From: a virus
IMG/VR virus record: IMGVR_UViG_3300044996_000468
Location: 1 to 64,000 of that record
Length of the DNA: 64,000 nucleotides
Strand: one strand, 5' to 3'
The notes beneath the pieces were generated by a model that was given only the letters and a program-made list of their open reading frames with translations, searched no databases and was not told where the DNA came from. Shown here in pieces: positions 41,296 through 49,910 of this stretch (positions within the stretch are counted from its first letter, which is position 1; the number at the start of each line of letters is the position of its first letter). Both the position numbers and the translations under genes were made by a program.

Positions 41296-41411
41296 GAATT
41301 CTCCCTGAGACGAAGAGGACTGCTAACAGCTCACTGTGGACGGCTCTCTTGAACGAAATGGTCCGCGGCGTGGGTCCGATCCCACGTTACGCTGGTGATA
41401 GCCCGCGGGTC

Positions 41412-41427
41412 GATCGCGCGCACGATC
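41412..41427. promoter_or_regulatory. Palindrome variant GATCGCGCGCACGATC upstream of nrdA
   Basis: Lies in the 170-base gap between nrdA and the DUF669-like gene, reading leftward to GGGCTATCACC. Next to it TGATCAACGTTGA and GATCAACGATCA repeats also occur. A candidate control region for the RNR transcript. Confidence 0.5.
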
Positions 41428-41465
41428 ATCGGATGATCAACGTTGAGCGATCAACGATCAGTCGG

Positions 41466-42041
41466 TTAACGACCCGCGCGGGCGCCGTTCCCGCTGGGCG
41501 GGGACTGCGGACGACGCGGTGCGTTCGACGTCGGCTTGGTGGGCTGCGCCGGGGGCGGCTGCGCCGGGGGCGGAGCTGCCGCTTGCGCCTGGCCGACATC
41601 GGCGCCGACCGGACGCTCACGCACCCACGACGTGAAGTCGCGCTCGACCTCGTTGCCCATCTTGTCGATGGTCTTGCCGGCGCGCTTCTCGACGTCCGCC
41701 GTGAAGCTCAGGCCGACGAGCTGGTCGGTGTCGAACCCACCGTTGTCGTCGATCACCGCGTTGGAAGCGGTCAGGAACGACAGCATACGACCGCGCGCGA
41801 AGTCGCTGTCGTTGACGAGGTACGAGTTGACCATCGTACGCCCCATCATCGGGTTGCCCTCGGGACCGACGACCTGACCGGTGACCTTGAGGGTGTTGTT
41901 GCCCGCGTTCGACGTTCCGGTCGCAACCTTCGTGATCTCGAAGTCGTACGTGCCGGGATCGACGGACTGGAACCCGCCGTCGTTCGGACGGAGGTTCGGG
42001 TCCTTCAGGTTCATGCTGCTGATGATCTTGACGTGATCCAT
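41466..42041 (-). CDS. DUF669-like protein, probable single-strand DNA-binding role
   Basis: The 191-aa protein has an N-terminal beta-rich region (DPGTYDFEITKVATG, NTLKVTGQVVG, GRMLSFLTASN, LVGLSFTADVEK), the pattern of DUF669 proteins. These accompany phage RecA-like ATPases and are thought to bind single-stranded DNA. The C-terminal 45 residues are a Pro/Ala/Arg-rich low-complexity tail. It is immediately downstream of the Sak4-like ATPase gene, the usual partner. Confidence 0.65.
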   Translation of the reverse strand: MDHVKIISSMNLKDPNLRPNDGGFQSVDPGTYDFEITKVATGTSNAGNNTLKVTGQVVGPEGNPMMGRTMVNSYLVNDSDFARGRMLSFLTASNAVIDDNGGFDTDQLVGLSFTADVEKRAGKTIDKMGNEVERDFTSWVRERPVGADVGQAQAAAPPPAQPPPAQPTKPTSNAPRRPQSPPSGNGARAGR

Positions 42042-42074
42042 GTGACTCTCTCCCTGGTTTGCTTGGTTGTCTCG

Positions 42075-43043
42075 CTACCTGGACGACGGTCGTCCAGACT
42101 GTGCCGCTGTCTGAGGACGCACCGGCGCCTTGCCTCTGTTGTTGGGCGTTGGCGTCGGATCTGGTGTAGCAGTCGCCGGAGCGACTACTGAAGGCTCTGG
42201 GGTCGCTGCAGCGACTGGTTGTGCAGTCTCGCTTGGAAGCGACACTGGAGTCTCCGGTGGAAGATCGAAAAGATCTTCGACGCGTTCGAGCGGATCGAGG
42301 ATCCCGAGCGCTTCTGCGAGAGTGCGGTAGGTGCACTCGGGGATGAAGACGTCCTTGTTGTCGGCGCCCTCGGTGATGTAACCGAGCGGATCGGGAAGAC
42401 GACCTTCGTCGCGACCGCCTGCTGCGTAGCTGCCGAACTTGCGCGTTCGGACTTCCCACTGTAACGGCCCGTTGCCGCTCTGAAAGTGACGGTGGTAGAG
42501 CAGGTAGTCGCAACCTGCCGAGAACTTCTGCGCGTTCTGTCCTGACAGCATCGGACCGCCGACGGGCTGTTCTTCGCCAGGATCCTTGGCGAGGCAGAGC
42601 CAGACGACGTTGCATCCGAGAAGGTGAATCTCTTCGCGCAACGTCTTCAGGTGCGCGGCGAGCTTCTGGTAGAGACGGCGCGGGTCGCGTTCGCCGCCAG
42701 CAGACTCGAAGAAGTTGAAGACGAGATCCGAGTAGAACGTCAGCGAGTCGATGACGATCGTGCGCACTTCACCGCGTTTGATCAGCGGCTCGGCGTCCTT
42801 CACCGCCTTGGTCATGTCGATCATCTTCTCGATCGCCCAGACCTTCGGATCGCGCCCTTCTTCGAAGAGGATGCTCTTGTCCATGTTCTGCAGCGTCGTC
42901 CAGCCGGACTCGGTGGCGTCCGAGAGGAACAGCGGTCTCGGCCAGCTGCCGGCGAAGCGTGTCTTGCCGCTTCGCGACGCGCCGTAGGAGAGCGCGGTGA
43001 TGCGCTGATGCTTTCCCGGTTTCGATACGTCGATTACACGCAT
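42075..43043 (-). CDS. Sak4-like RecA-fold ATPase (AAA_24)
   Basis: The 322-aa protein starts with YGASRSGKTRFAGSW (P-loop, about residues 20-34). TIVIDSLTFYSDLV (Walker B) and NVVWLCLAKDP follow, then a KFSAGCDYLLYHR segment. This is the AAA_24/Sak4 type of phage single-strand annealing recombinase or RecA-like ATPase. A Pro/Thr-rich tail follows from about residue 250. Its neighbours (DUF669-like, Cas4-like nuclease) are the usual recombination partners. ATG 43043. Confidence 0.8.
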   Translation of the reverse strand: MRVIDVSKPGKHQRITALSYGASRSGKTRFAGSWPRPLFLSDATESGWTTLQNMDKSILFEEGRDPKVWAIEKMIDMTKAVKDAEPLIKRGEVRTIVIDSLTFYSDLVFNFFESAGGERDPRRLYQKLAAHLKTLREEIHLLGCNVVWLCLAKDPGEEQPVGGPMLSGQNAQKFSAGCDYLLYHRHFQSGNGPLQWEVRTRKFGSYAAGGRDEGRLPDPLGYITEGADNKDVFIPECTYRTLAEALGILDPLERVEDLFDLPPETPVSLPSETAQPVAAATPEPSVVAPATATPDPTPTPNNRGKAPVRPQTAAQSGRPSSR

Positions 43044-43109
43044 GGCTCTCCCTTAGCTCTCTGTGGTTGCGTTGTCAGACGAAGGTTGCAGGTGTCGGTC
43101 TGCACACCG

Positions 43110-45386
43110 TTACTCGTTGGTTGAGGTCTCCGCCGAAGAAACGCCGTTTGCCGTATCGCTCGACGGCGTCGTGAGATCAAGTCCCATCTGCGACTCAGTC
43201 GCTTCCGCGATCGGTGCATCGGCAGCCTTCGCCGCCTTGGCTGCGCGCACCGCCTTCTCAAGTCTGCGAAGCGGCGTGAGCTTTTCGTTCGTCGAGCAGT
43301 GTTGAAACAACGAACACATGCCGTAACGATGGACGCAGTTGTTGCGAGCCTTCGGCCAGGTGTTCGTTGCGCGACACATCTCTTGGTACGCCGCCCACAC
43401 GCGTAGATCGTCGTCGTGGCCGCTGACGTGCCACGCTTGGGCCGGCACGATGATGCGTTGAAACTGGGGGATCTTCTGTTTGCCGACGATATTGACGATG
43501 GTGCCGCGCAGCTTGCCGTACTTCTTGTCGAGCTTGGCCTGTTTCCAGACCATGATCTGTCCCAAGATTTCGCCGTCGTTGTGCCAGCCTTCGAGAAGGT
43601 CTGCGGTGAATCGGGAGGCCGTGTTGTGGGTGATGATTCCGTTCGCGACGAAGTTGTGAACGCGCGGAACGGTGATGTCATACATCATCGCGCGACCGCT
43701 GACGACGACGTGGCTAACACGATCCCAGGTCAATTCGGCGTAGATGACGTTGTCGAATTCCTTGGATGGGCGATCGACGGCGTACTTCTTCAGCGTCTCG
43801 CGTTCGACGGCGCGATTCTTGAGCTGCTGTCGAAGGGCGCCAGGTTGATTCTCGACGGGTACGTGCAGTTTGACGTATGTCGACGGAACGTAGGCGTCGT
43901 CGCCCTGCTTGAGGCAACGAAGGACAGGGCGTACGTCGTACTTTACGAACCACACGTGCTTGTCATCGATGGCGCACAGGAAACGACGTTTGCCTTCGCG
44001 CGTGATGACTTTGGTGGTCCACACGTCGCGACGTTCGCCGTCGTACTCGACGGAAGACTCGGTGACCGAAGACGGAATGCCGCGTCGATGAAGAAGTGCT
44101 TGTACGCCCATGCACAGCTTCTCGCTACGTGAGACGTACGCGATTCGAACCTTGTCTTGTGACGGCTTGCCGTCGTTACGGTCCTCGCGGAAGAGGTCGA
44201 CACATCCGTCGGTGTTCCACAGCGCGCCGAGAAGAATGTCGACTTGACGATCAGGACAACCGAACAGCTGGTCGGGGATGAACTTGGTGGCTGCCAAGCA
44301 TTCAGAAAGGCCAAGTTCGTCGAGGAGTACCTGTGCCGGGTTGTCGGTCGCACGGGAGACAGATACCGTCGGAGCGCGTTCTTCGCTTCGAAAGAGCGTC
44401 GGCTTGGCGCCGATCGTGGCAGCGACGTCCTGGAAACGTTCAAGGATCGCCTCGTTGGTGTTTGTGAACTTGCCGTTCGTCATGCAGCCGTCGCCGAGCA
44501 TGAGACCGACGAATTCAACTTGCGCGTCGGTGAACGGACTCGGGCCGTCGTAACCGCCGGTTGACGGCGCGATCGCAACCCAGTCTTCGTGCGTTAGCGC
44601 TGCAGCAGGAACCCAACCGCGTGCGGTCAGAAACGGGTGATTGTCAGAAGTGCGCAGCCGGCGACCGGATTCCAAAACGACTTCATAGACGTCCCGGACC
44701 GACGTTGGCTCGGGAACACCTGCGCGAGTCTTGACCATCCGTCGCGTGTTCTCGTCGTAGGCCAGGACGATCGGCTCTTGCTTGCGTGCTGCTAGCTCTG
44801 CAATGGACAGCAGCTCGCCGGTGCCGTAATCGAACAGCTTCTCGTCAGCGTGGAGGCACTTGTGTTCGATGATCCACGTGCCTTCACGGATGCCCGGCTG
44901 ATCTTCGACGACGCGCGCGATCAAGTCGTACCGGCACGTATTGCCGCGATCACCCATTGCCCAGTCCTCGATCGCGATCGGGTCGAGGTAGTCGTTCGGG
45001 TAGTGATCGCGGTACGACTCGTAACACTTCCACCCGGCGAGGACGGCTTCCATGCGTGCGCCGCCTTCGATGAGCAGCTCACGACACATGTCAGGCGTGA
45101 GCTTGAGGTTCTCGTCCATCATCCACAAGTAGTGGAGCGCCATGAACGTGTGAAACGCTGAGCCGGTCTCCAGCGCCATCGCTGCTGGACCGCGCTCGCC
45201 GTCGATGTAGTTGACCTTGTAGAGATACGGACAGCGTTGGAACGTTGCGTACGACGACCAGCCGCGCCCGGATGCTCCGCCGAGGCGTTCCATCCCGAAC
45301 TTCTTGAAAATCTCTTCGAGGACGTCGTCGAGACGACGAATGTCGTCGCGCGGCATGAGGCTGATGACGGTACCGTCGACGTTCAT
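43110..45386 (-). CDS. Cas4/RecB-like PD-(D/E)XK nuclease, intein-split at its active site
   Basis: The exteins carry FQRCPYLYKVNY (first Cys), GSAFHTFMAL (His), CRYDLIARV (Asp154), WIIEHK-T (Glu174 and Lys176 of the E-x-K) and near the end CVHRYGMCSLFQHC (three Cys). These are the metal and Fe-S sites of Cas4-type exonucleases. The intein sits after Lys176, with Thr as the +1 residue. ATG 45386. The acidic Ala/Ser-rich C-terminus is a probable disordered tail. Probably the recombination exonuclease acting with the Sak4-like and DUF669-like proteins rather than a CRISPR adaptation enzyme. No cas1 is seen. Confidence 0.85.
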   Translation of the reverse strand: MNVDGTVISLMPRDDIRRLDDVLEEIFKKFGMERLGGASGRGWSSYATFQRCPYLYKVNYIDGERGPAAMALETGSAFHTFMALHYLWMMDENLKLTPDMCRELLIEGGARMEAVLAGWKCYESYRDHYPNDYLDPIAIEDWAMGDRGNTCRYDLIARVVEDQPGIREGTWIIEHKCLHADEKLFDYGTGELLSIAELAARKQEPIVLAYDENTRRMVKTRAGVPEPTSVRDVYEVVLESGRRLRTSDNHPFLTARGWVPAAALTHEDWVAIAPSTGGYDGPSPFTDAQVEFVGLMLGDGCMTNGKFTNTNEAILERFQDVAATIGAKPTLFRSEERAPTVSVSRATDNPAQVLLDELGLSECLAATKFIPDQLFGCPDRQVDILLGALWNTDGCVDLFREDRNDGKPSQDKVRIAYVSRSEKLCMGVQALLHRRGIPSSVTESSVEYDGERRDVWTTKVITREGKRRFLCAIDDKHVWFVKYDVRPVLRCLKQGDDAYVPSTYVKLHVPVENQPGALRQQLKNRAVERETLKKYAVDRPSKEFDNVIYAELTWDRVSHVVVSGRAMMYDITVPRVHNFVANGIITHNTASRFTADLLEGWHNDGEILGQIMVWKQAKLDKKYGKLRGTIVNIVGKQKIPQFQRIIVPAQAWHVSGHDDDLRVWAAYQEMCRATNTWPKARNNCVHRYGMCSLFQHCSTNEKLTPLRRLEKAVRAAKAAKAADAPIAEATESQMGLDLTTPSSDTANGVSSAETSTNE
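43623..44858 (-). other. Intein with LAGLIDADG endonuclease in the Cas4-like nuclease gene
   Basis: 412 residues from CLHADEKLFDYGTG to NGIITHN. SDNHPFLTARG is the block B-like His motif. GLMLGDGCMTNGK and LLGALWNTDGCVD are the two LAGLIDADG helices. It separates the catalytic Lys from the next Thr, so the nuclease is off until splicing. Confidence 0.9.
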
Positions 45387-45571
45387 TTCGAAATCCTTGC
45401 TCGGGGGTACTTCGGCTCACCGTCGACCGCAACGACTTCGCTCGGAGCAATCCAACCACAACCATCGCACTCGAACTCTTCGTGCATGCGAAGCACGCCG
45501 TCGCCGTCGAGGTCTTTCTCGCGAAGGATCGTCTCGACGTCGTTGCCGCAAGCGCGATGGATTTCTTTCAT
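45383..45571 (-). CDS. Small CxxC protein, 62 aa
   Basis: ATG 45571 overlaps the helicase stop (ATGA). It contains FECDGCGWIAP, one CxxC zinc-like knuckle, and an acidic DLDGDGVLRMHEE stretch. It ends by overlapping the next gene's start. Possibly a small metal-binding accessory factor. No family recognised. Confidence 0.6.
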   Translation of the reverse strand: MKEIHRACGNDVETILREKDLDGDGVLRMHEEFECDGCGWIAPSEVVAVDGEPKYPRARISK

Positions 45572-47364
45572 TCGCCCTTCTCCCAGTCGTAGTCCCAAAG
45601 GGACCCGTGGTAGTCGCTGTCGCCGTCGTCGAGATCGGGATGGTCCATCATCAACGCCTTCGCGAGCGCGTCGAAGTCGTCGGGACCGTCAGTGATACGC
45701 GCGAAGGCCGCAGCGAGGACACCGATCGTCGACTCGGCCGCGGGCACACCCATGCGATACGCGACATCGCACTTGTCCTGCAGCGCTGCAAGGATCTTGC
45801 GGTCGATTTCGTGATCGATGATCACGTACGTGGCCGCCATCGGGCGTAGCGGTGAGAACGTACGCATCTCAGCCTGTGCCACCACCGACGGCGTGAAGTC
45901 CAACTCGGCGAACACACAGTGGCGGGCCGCGCTGAGATCGATGCCGACTTGACCGACGGACAACGTGATACAGAGAGGCGCAGGCTTCTCGTAGGTACGC
46001 CAACGATCGAAGATGTCCTCACGGATCGACATTGGCGTCTCGCCGCCGCCGGAGACGACGACGCCCGGGAAGCCGGCTTCCGAGAGCCTGTGCTCGATCT
46101 GAAGGGCGACGTCGCGGTGCCAGCTCCAGATCACGACCTTCTCACCGCTTTGCAGGATTCGCTTGGCGACGTCGACGGCTACGGGGATCTTGTGCTTGGC
46201 GAGGAGCCGTCGGAACCGCGCCATCGCACCGATGGCAGTGGTTCGCTTGTTGTGGTCGCGAACGCGTTCAGCGTCCTTCTCGATTTCGAATTGCTGCGTT
46301 TCCGAAACGACCACTGCCTCGACCGCGCGTTCGATCGCCGGCAGCTCGCCCGAGACGTCCTGCCACGTGCGGCGGATCATGATCTCGGAGAGGCGTTCTC
46401 GAAACTCGTCCTCATTGGAGGCGCCGTCGTACTCGTAGCCGTGCGTTCCGGGATGCGCGTCGCAGTAGCGTACGGCGTAGTCGAAGAACTTGCCGAACGC
46501 AGCAGGCGCCACGCACGACAGCGTCGTGAAGAGCCCCGACGGTCTATTCCAAATCGGCGTTCCCGTTGCTGCGATCACGCGTTCGGCAAGGTTAGACACG
46601 AACGTCACTGCTTCGGCGCGGCGCGAGACGCGTTGGGAGATGAGATGGATCTCATCGAGCACGAGCGTTCCGATACGGCGACCGTTCAGCTCCATCCAAG
46701 TTTCGAGAATGTCGTAGTTGCAGAAGATCAGCTTGGCGTCGGCGAGCTGCTTCGGATCGAACCGCTTGCCTTCGATCAGGTCGAAGCCGCGATCGCGTCT
46801 GGGTGCGACGGGCTTCTTGGGATTGGTCCGCTCGATCATTCGGCCGCTGAGGACGACGGGACGTACGTCAGGCCAGCGTCGACGCATCCAAGCAAGCCAA
46901 ACTTCACGTGTCGCGAGCGGTGCGACGACGAGCATCGGTCCCAGTTCAGGATCGTGTGATGACGTCGCCGTCAGGGTCTTACCGACGCGCATCGCGTCGC
47001 CAAGGAGCGTACCGCGACGTGCACGGATGAAGTCGCGGCCGTCGTGTTGATAGGAGCGAAGGGTCCAGCCGTTCGGACTGGTGGTCGCGTCGAAGGCCGC
47101 TCGATCGCGGCAGCGATCACTTTCCGATCGCTGCCGCGATCGGAGGTCGGCCAAAAAAACAGCGGCCTCCGGGTGCGTCTTGGCGAGAAGCGGCAGATGG
47201 GAACGGTGCGCTAGCGGGCCGATGCGCGCGTCGTAGCCGACGGACGGAGCGATCGCGATCTCCGGGGTCCATGCCGCCGGGATCGCGTACCAGTCCTGTC
47301 GTTTTGGGTGCGGTCGGATGACGACGGGGCTCGCCGTCGCCGCGACCGCGGCCGATGCTCTCAT
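45568..47364 (-). CDS. SNF2-like helicase
   Basis: The 598-aa protein has RSYQHDGRDFI, LLGDAMRVGKT (motif I), VLDEIHLIS (motif II, DEIH), ATGTPIWNRP (motif III), VVIWSWH, SVGQVGIDLSAARH (motif V) and a QAEMRTFSP motif VI. It is an SF2/SNF2-type DNA translocase. Such enzymes occur in large phages near replication genes. The N-terminal 100 residues do not align with the family and include two palindrome copies, so a later start cannot be ruled out. A TTGACA-N17-TAGCGT promoter lies upstream of ATG 47364. Confidence 0.85.
   Translation of the reverse strand: MRASAAVAATASPVVIRPHPKRQDWYAIPAAWTPEIAIAPSVGYDARIGPLAHRSHLPLLAKTHPEAAVFLADLRSRQRSESDRCRDRAAFDATTSPNGWTLRSYQHDGRDFIRARRGTLLGDAMRVGKTLTATSSHDPELGPMLVVAPLATREVWLAWMRRRWPDVRPVVLSGRMIERTNPKKPVAPRRDRGFDLIEGKRFDPKQLADAKLIFCNYDILETWMELNGRRIGTLVLDEIHLISQRVSRRAEAVTFVSNLAERVIAATGTPIWNRPSGLFTTLSCVAPAAFGKFFDYAVRYCDAHPGTHGYEYDGASNEDEFRERLSEIMIRRTWQDVSGELPAIERAVEAVVVSETQQFEIEKDAERVRDHNKRTTAIGAMARFRRLLAKHKIPVAVDVAKRILQSGEKVVIWSWHRDVALQIEHRLSEAGFPGVVVSGGGETPMSIREDIFDRWRTYEKPAPLCITLSVGQVGIDLSAARHCVFAELDFTPSVVAQAEMRTFSPLRPMAATYVIIDHEIDRKILAALQDKCDVAYRMGVPAAESTIGVLAAAFARITDGPDDFDALAKALMMDHPDLDDGDSDYHGSLWDYDWEKGE
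47103..47141. repeat. Two palindromes forming a 39-base inverted repeat
   Basis: GATCGCGGCAGCGATC (47103-47118) and GATCGCTGCCGCGATC (47126-47141) are each palindromic and are exact reverse complements of each other, 7 bases apart. They lie in the N-terminal coding region of the SNF2 gene. The pair could form a long hairpin in DNA or RNA. Confidence 0.6.
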
Positions 47365-47405
47365 TTTTCAGACCCCTAGCTCTGCGAACAAGCTCTGACC
47401 TTGGC

Positions 47406-47434
47406 ACGCTATGTGTGGATGGCCGGTCTGTCAA
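47406..47434 (-). promoter_or_regulatory. Promoter TTGACA-N17-TAGCGT, leftward
   Basis: On the minus strand TTGACA (47429-47434) and TAGCGT (47406-47411) are 17 bases apart, the ideal sigma70 spacing, about 42 bases before ATG 47364. Likely drives the SNF2-to-recombination operon. Confidence 0.6.
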
Positions 47435-47595
47435 GTCGGTTGCGCGTGAACGCACAGCGAATGTCGCATCGCCTACGTTGGCGGGATCTGCTTCCCTCGA
47501 TCCACAGCTTGTGGATAGACTGTGAAGTTGGATCGCGATCGTCGCGATCTGACGAGATTCTCGACGAGAGATCTCGATGACGCTCGTACGAAAAC

Positions 47596-47624
47596 TTGAC
47601 GGGCACCGTCGCGGCATGTAGTGA
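47596..47624 (+). promoter_or_regulatory. Promoter TTGACG-N17-TAGTGA, rightward
   Basis: TTGACG at 47596-47601 and TAGTGA at 47619-47624 with a 17-base spacer, 35 bases before the ATG of the HTH gene. Candidate promoter of the long rightward operon. Confidence 0.5.
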
Positions 47625-47658
47625 TGCGCGAACACGCTTGCGCGTGCGTGGTGGACAC

Positions 47659-47871
47659 ATGAGACACGTGAGTCGCACGAAGAACATCGACAACCTCATG
47701 ACCGCCGAGCAGGTCGCCGCGTTCTTGGGCGTGTCGGTTGCCACGGTGTGGCGCTTGACAAGTTCAAAGAAGCTCACGGGGACCCGCGTGCTCGGTCGAA
47801 CCGTTTTTGATCGCGCCAAGGTTGAAGCGGTTCACAGACAGCGTCAACGAACGGCGACGGCGGCGGGTTGA
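47659..47871 (+). CDS. Small HTH (excisionase-like) DNA-binding protein, 70 aa
   Basis: NLMTAEQVAAFLGVSVATVWRLTSS followed by VLGRTVFDRAKVEAV is the HTH_17/AlpA-excisionase pattern. ATG 47659 is preferred; the longer frame to 47596 crosses the promoter. As the first gene beside the control region it may regulate the divergent operons or assist initiation at the suspected origin. Confidence 0.7.
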   Translation: MRHVSRTKNIDNLMTAEQVAAFLGVSVATVWRLTSSKKLTGTRVLGRTVFDRAKVEAVHRQRQRTATAAG

Positions 47872-47936
47872 GGATGCAACCAGGGGCGGTGTACATCATT
47901 CTTCTGGGCGAAGTCGTACGCCCATAGACGAGGCGC

Positions 47937-49622
47937 ATGTCGAACAACGTCATCCCCTTCCCCGGAACGACTGTGCCCGCGGCACCGCAGGCGCCTAGCA
48001 GTCCCATCAGCGATCCGGATCCGGAAGCGTGGGTTGAGCAACGGATCTGGACCATCCGTTACGACAAGACGTTCAACCTCGATCAGAAGGCGCGCATTAT
48101 CTACAACTTCATCTGGAGCTACGAAAGCTCCAGGACACGCGCAGGGTGCGCCTGGCTTTCCGTCGACGGTCGCCCGTATCTCTGGGTCTACGATCCACGC
48201 CGTCCGCGGCTCCTGGAGATCGACAACAAGAATCTCGAATTCACGAGCTACTTCTTCTTGCGCTACGGGCTTACGCACTCCGAGCCGCTCACGCGCCACC
48301 TGATCGACATGCTCCGCAACGGCGCTGCCGGTAGCGGCCATCCGCGCACCGAACGACGGTTCTCATACTGGGATCGGTGGACCAAGACCCTCTACATCTC
48401 GTCGTACGACGGCTACTGTTGGGAGATCACGGGCGCACCGATCGATCCAAAAAACCCCGGCGATCAACGCGGCGTGACGTCGCAGCCCAACGGCGCCGGT
48501 CGAACGCTATTTATCGACGACGATCGTGGCATGACACCCGCGGATCCGCTCCTCGGCAGCGACAACCGTGCACTGTTTCGACACCTGATCGAGGACTTGC
48601 AGTACGCACCGACGCGCGAGCAGTCGGGCATGTCACCGGAGATCCAGAAGACGTGCCTCGGGATCTGGATCTTCGCGATCGCGTTCCCAGACCTGCTTCC
48701 GACCAAGCCGATCCTCCTCATCGAGGGCGATCCAGGATCCGGCAAGACGATGGCCATGCAGCGCATTGCGCTCGCACTCCACGGCGAGAACATGCCGATC
48801 CAGGTTCCCAAGCAGGAGGACAAGGACTTCGGCGTGAAGATTCTACGTCGACCGATCGCCATCCTCGACGACATCAACGAACCGGTGACGTGGCTGCGCG
48901 ACATGCTCTGCACCTACGCGACCGGCGGCGGCTGGAGCAAGCGCAAGCACTACACCAACGACGCCGAGCACGTGATCAAGCCGGAGAGCTTCCTCGCGAT
49001 CACGACGAACAACCCATCGACGTTCCGCCAGGCGCAGTTGGCTGACCGTTGTCTCATCCTTCGCCTCGAACGTCGCGAGGACAAGAACGGTTACCTCGGC
49101 GCCGAAGCACTGTTCGAGCAGATCCGCGCCGATCGTGACGAGATCTTCGGCGACTGGCTCACGTGGCTCAACGAGATCGTCGCTGAGCTGCGCAAGAACC
49201 GGAAACCGCGTCCGACGAAGTCGCGCATGGCTGACTTCGCGCACCTTGCACACGTGATCGGTCGCGTGCTCTCTCGTCCAGGCGGACCGAAAGGCAACTG
49301 GTCGCCTGAAGCGATCGACACGATGCTTACGTGCATGCAGTCCGAGCGCAACGCGCTCGTGATCGAGGGTGATCCGCTGACCGAGATCATCGACCGTTGG
49401 CTCGAAGTCGCTTCGAACCAGGGTCGTGAGGTTCGCGTTTCAGATTTGCATCGCGAGCTGGCGAATATCGCGCGCGCATCTGGTAGTACGACGTTCTTCA
49501 AGTCACCCAAGGCGCTCGCTACACGCCTCAAGGAGGCGGACGCCGCGCTCAAGGAACACTTCGAGATCTCGCGACGTGTCGCCCACGGCGGCGTCACGAT
49601 GTACACGTTCCGACGTACGTAA
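47937..49622 (+). CDS. Primase-helicase-like replicative ATPase, 561 aa
   Basis: The P-loop EGDPGSGKT lies at residues 263-271, AILDDINEP (Walker B) near 303, and AITTNNPSTFRQAQLADRC is the sensor-1 and arginine region. These give a phage SF3/D5-like helicase pattern. The C-terminal 90 residues (VRVSDLHRELANIARASG, then winged-helix-like KALATRLKEAD) look DNA-binding. The N-terminal 200 residues are unclassified. No primase catalytic motif is evident; a PrimPol is encoded at 53867-55072. ATG 47937 follows GAGG. Likely the replicative or origin helicase. Confidence 0.7.
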   Translation: MSNNVIPFPGTTVPAAPQAPSSPISDPDPEAWVEQRIWTIRYDKTFNLDQKARIIYNFIWSYESSRTRAGCAWLSVDGRPYLWVYDPRRPRLLEIDNKNLEFTSYFFLRYGLTHSEPLTRHLIDMLRNGAAGSGHPRTERRFSYWDRWTKTLYISSYDGYCWEITGAPIDPKNPGDQRGVTSQPNGAGRTLFIDDDRGMTPADPLLGSDNRALFRHLIEDLQYAPTREQSGMSPEIQKTCLGIWIFAIAFPDLLPTKPILLIEGDPGSGKTMAMQRIALALHGENMPIQVPKQEDKDFGVKILRRPIAILDDINEPVTWLRDMLCTYATGGGWSKRKHYTNDAEHVIKPESFLAITTNNPSTFRQAQLADRCLILRLERREDKNGYLGAEALFEQIRADRDEIFGDWLTWLNEIVAELRKNRKPRPTKSRMADFAHLAHVIGRVLSRPGGPKGNWSPEAIDTMLTCMQSERNALVIEGDPLTEIIDRWLEVASNQGREVRVSDLHRELANIARASGSTTFFKSPKALATRLKEADAALKEHFEISRRVAHGGVTMYTFRRT

Positions 49623-49650
49623 GACACTCTCAAGCTAGGGGATCACGTCC

Positions 49651-49908
49651 ATGAGTCAATTGACAGCGTGCCAGCCGGGTTGGTTGGCGATTTTCGAAAA
49701 CGCCCACGGAGACGGCTTCTCGACGGAGCCCATCGCGTGTTGGTTGTTGTCCAACGACGACGAGGACGTGCGACCGATCTGTGCGCTCGGTGGTGACATG
49801 ACCGACGCCTCGCAGGCCAAGAACTTCATCGGTGTTGCCGGTCCGGGAACAGCGGCCAAAGCGGTGTATGAGGCAATGCGCGCGCTGCCGGTCAAGAAGG
49901 CAACGTAG
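49651..49908 (+). CDS. Hypothetical protein, 85 aa
   Basis: ATG 49651 with GGGGA about ten bases upstream. Three Cys and a few Trp, mixed alpha/beta, Ala-rich end. No family recognised. Followed after two bases by the next gene. Confidence 0.65.
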   Translation: MSQLTACQPGWLAIFENAHGDGFSTEPIACWLLSNDDEDVRPICALGGDMTDASQAKNFIGVAGPGTAAKAVYEAMRALPVKKAT

Positions 49909-49910
49909 TC

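Larger units (their letters stand above)
47365..47658. other. Divergent control region, candidate replication origin
   Basis: A 294-base gene-free stretch between the leftward and rightward halves. It holds promoter-like elements on both strands, TGTGGATAG (47510-47518), CGATCCACA (47498-47506) and TGTGGATGG (47414-47422), each close to a DnaA box. It also holds the nested inverted repeat GATCGCGATCGTCGCGATC (47531-47549) and GAGATTCTCGACGAGAGATCTC just after. Rightward lies the primase-helicase gene. I infer an origin; nothing proves it. Confidence 0.45.

Noticed and set aside
43110-45386. The Cas4-like nuclease as part of a CRISPR adaptation module
   Set aside because: No cas1 or cas2 nearby. 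Neighbours are Sak4-like and DUF669-like recombination genes, the usual phage setting for this nuclease.
45383-45571. EF-hand in the small CxxC protein (DLDGDGVLRMHEE)
   Set aside because: Only one loop-like match in a 62-aa protein without the flanking helices. Probably coincidence.
45919-46959. 346-aa rightward ORF
   Set aside because: Antisense to the SNF2 helicase motifs.
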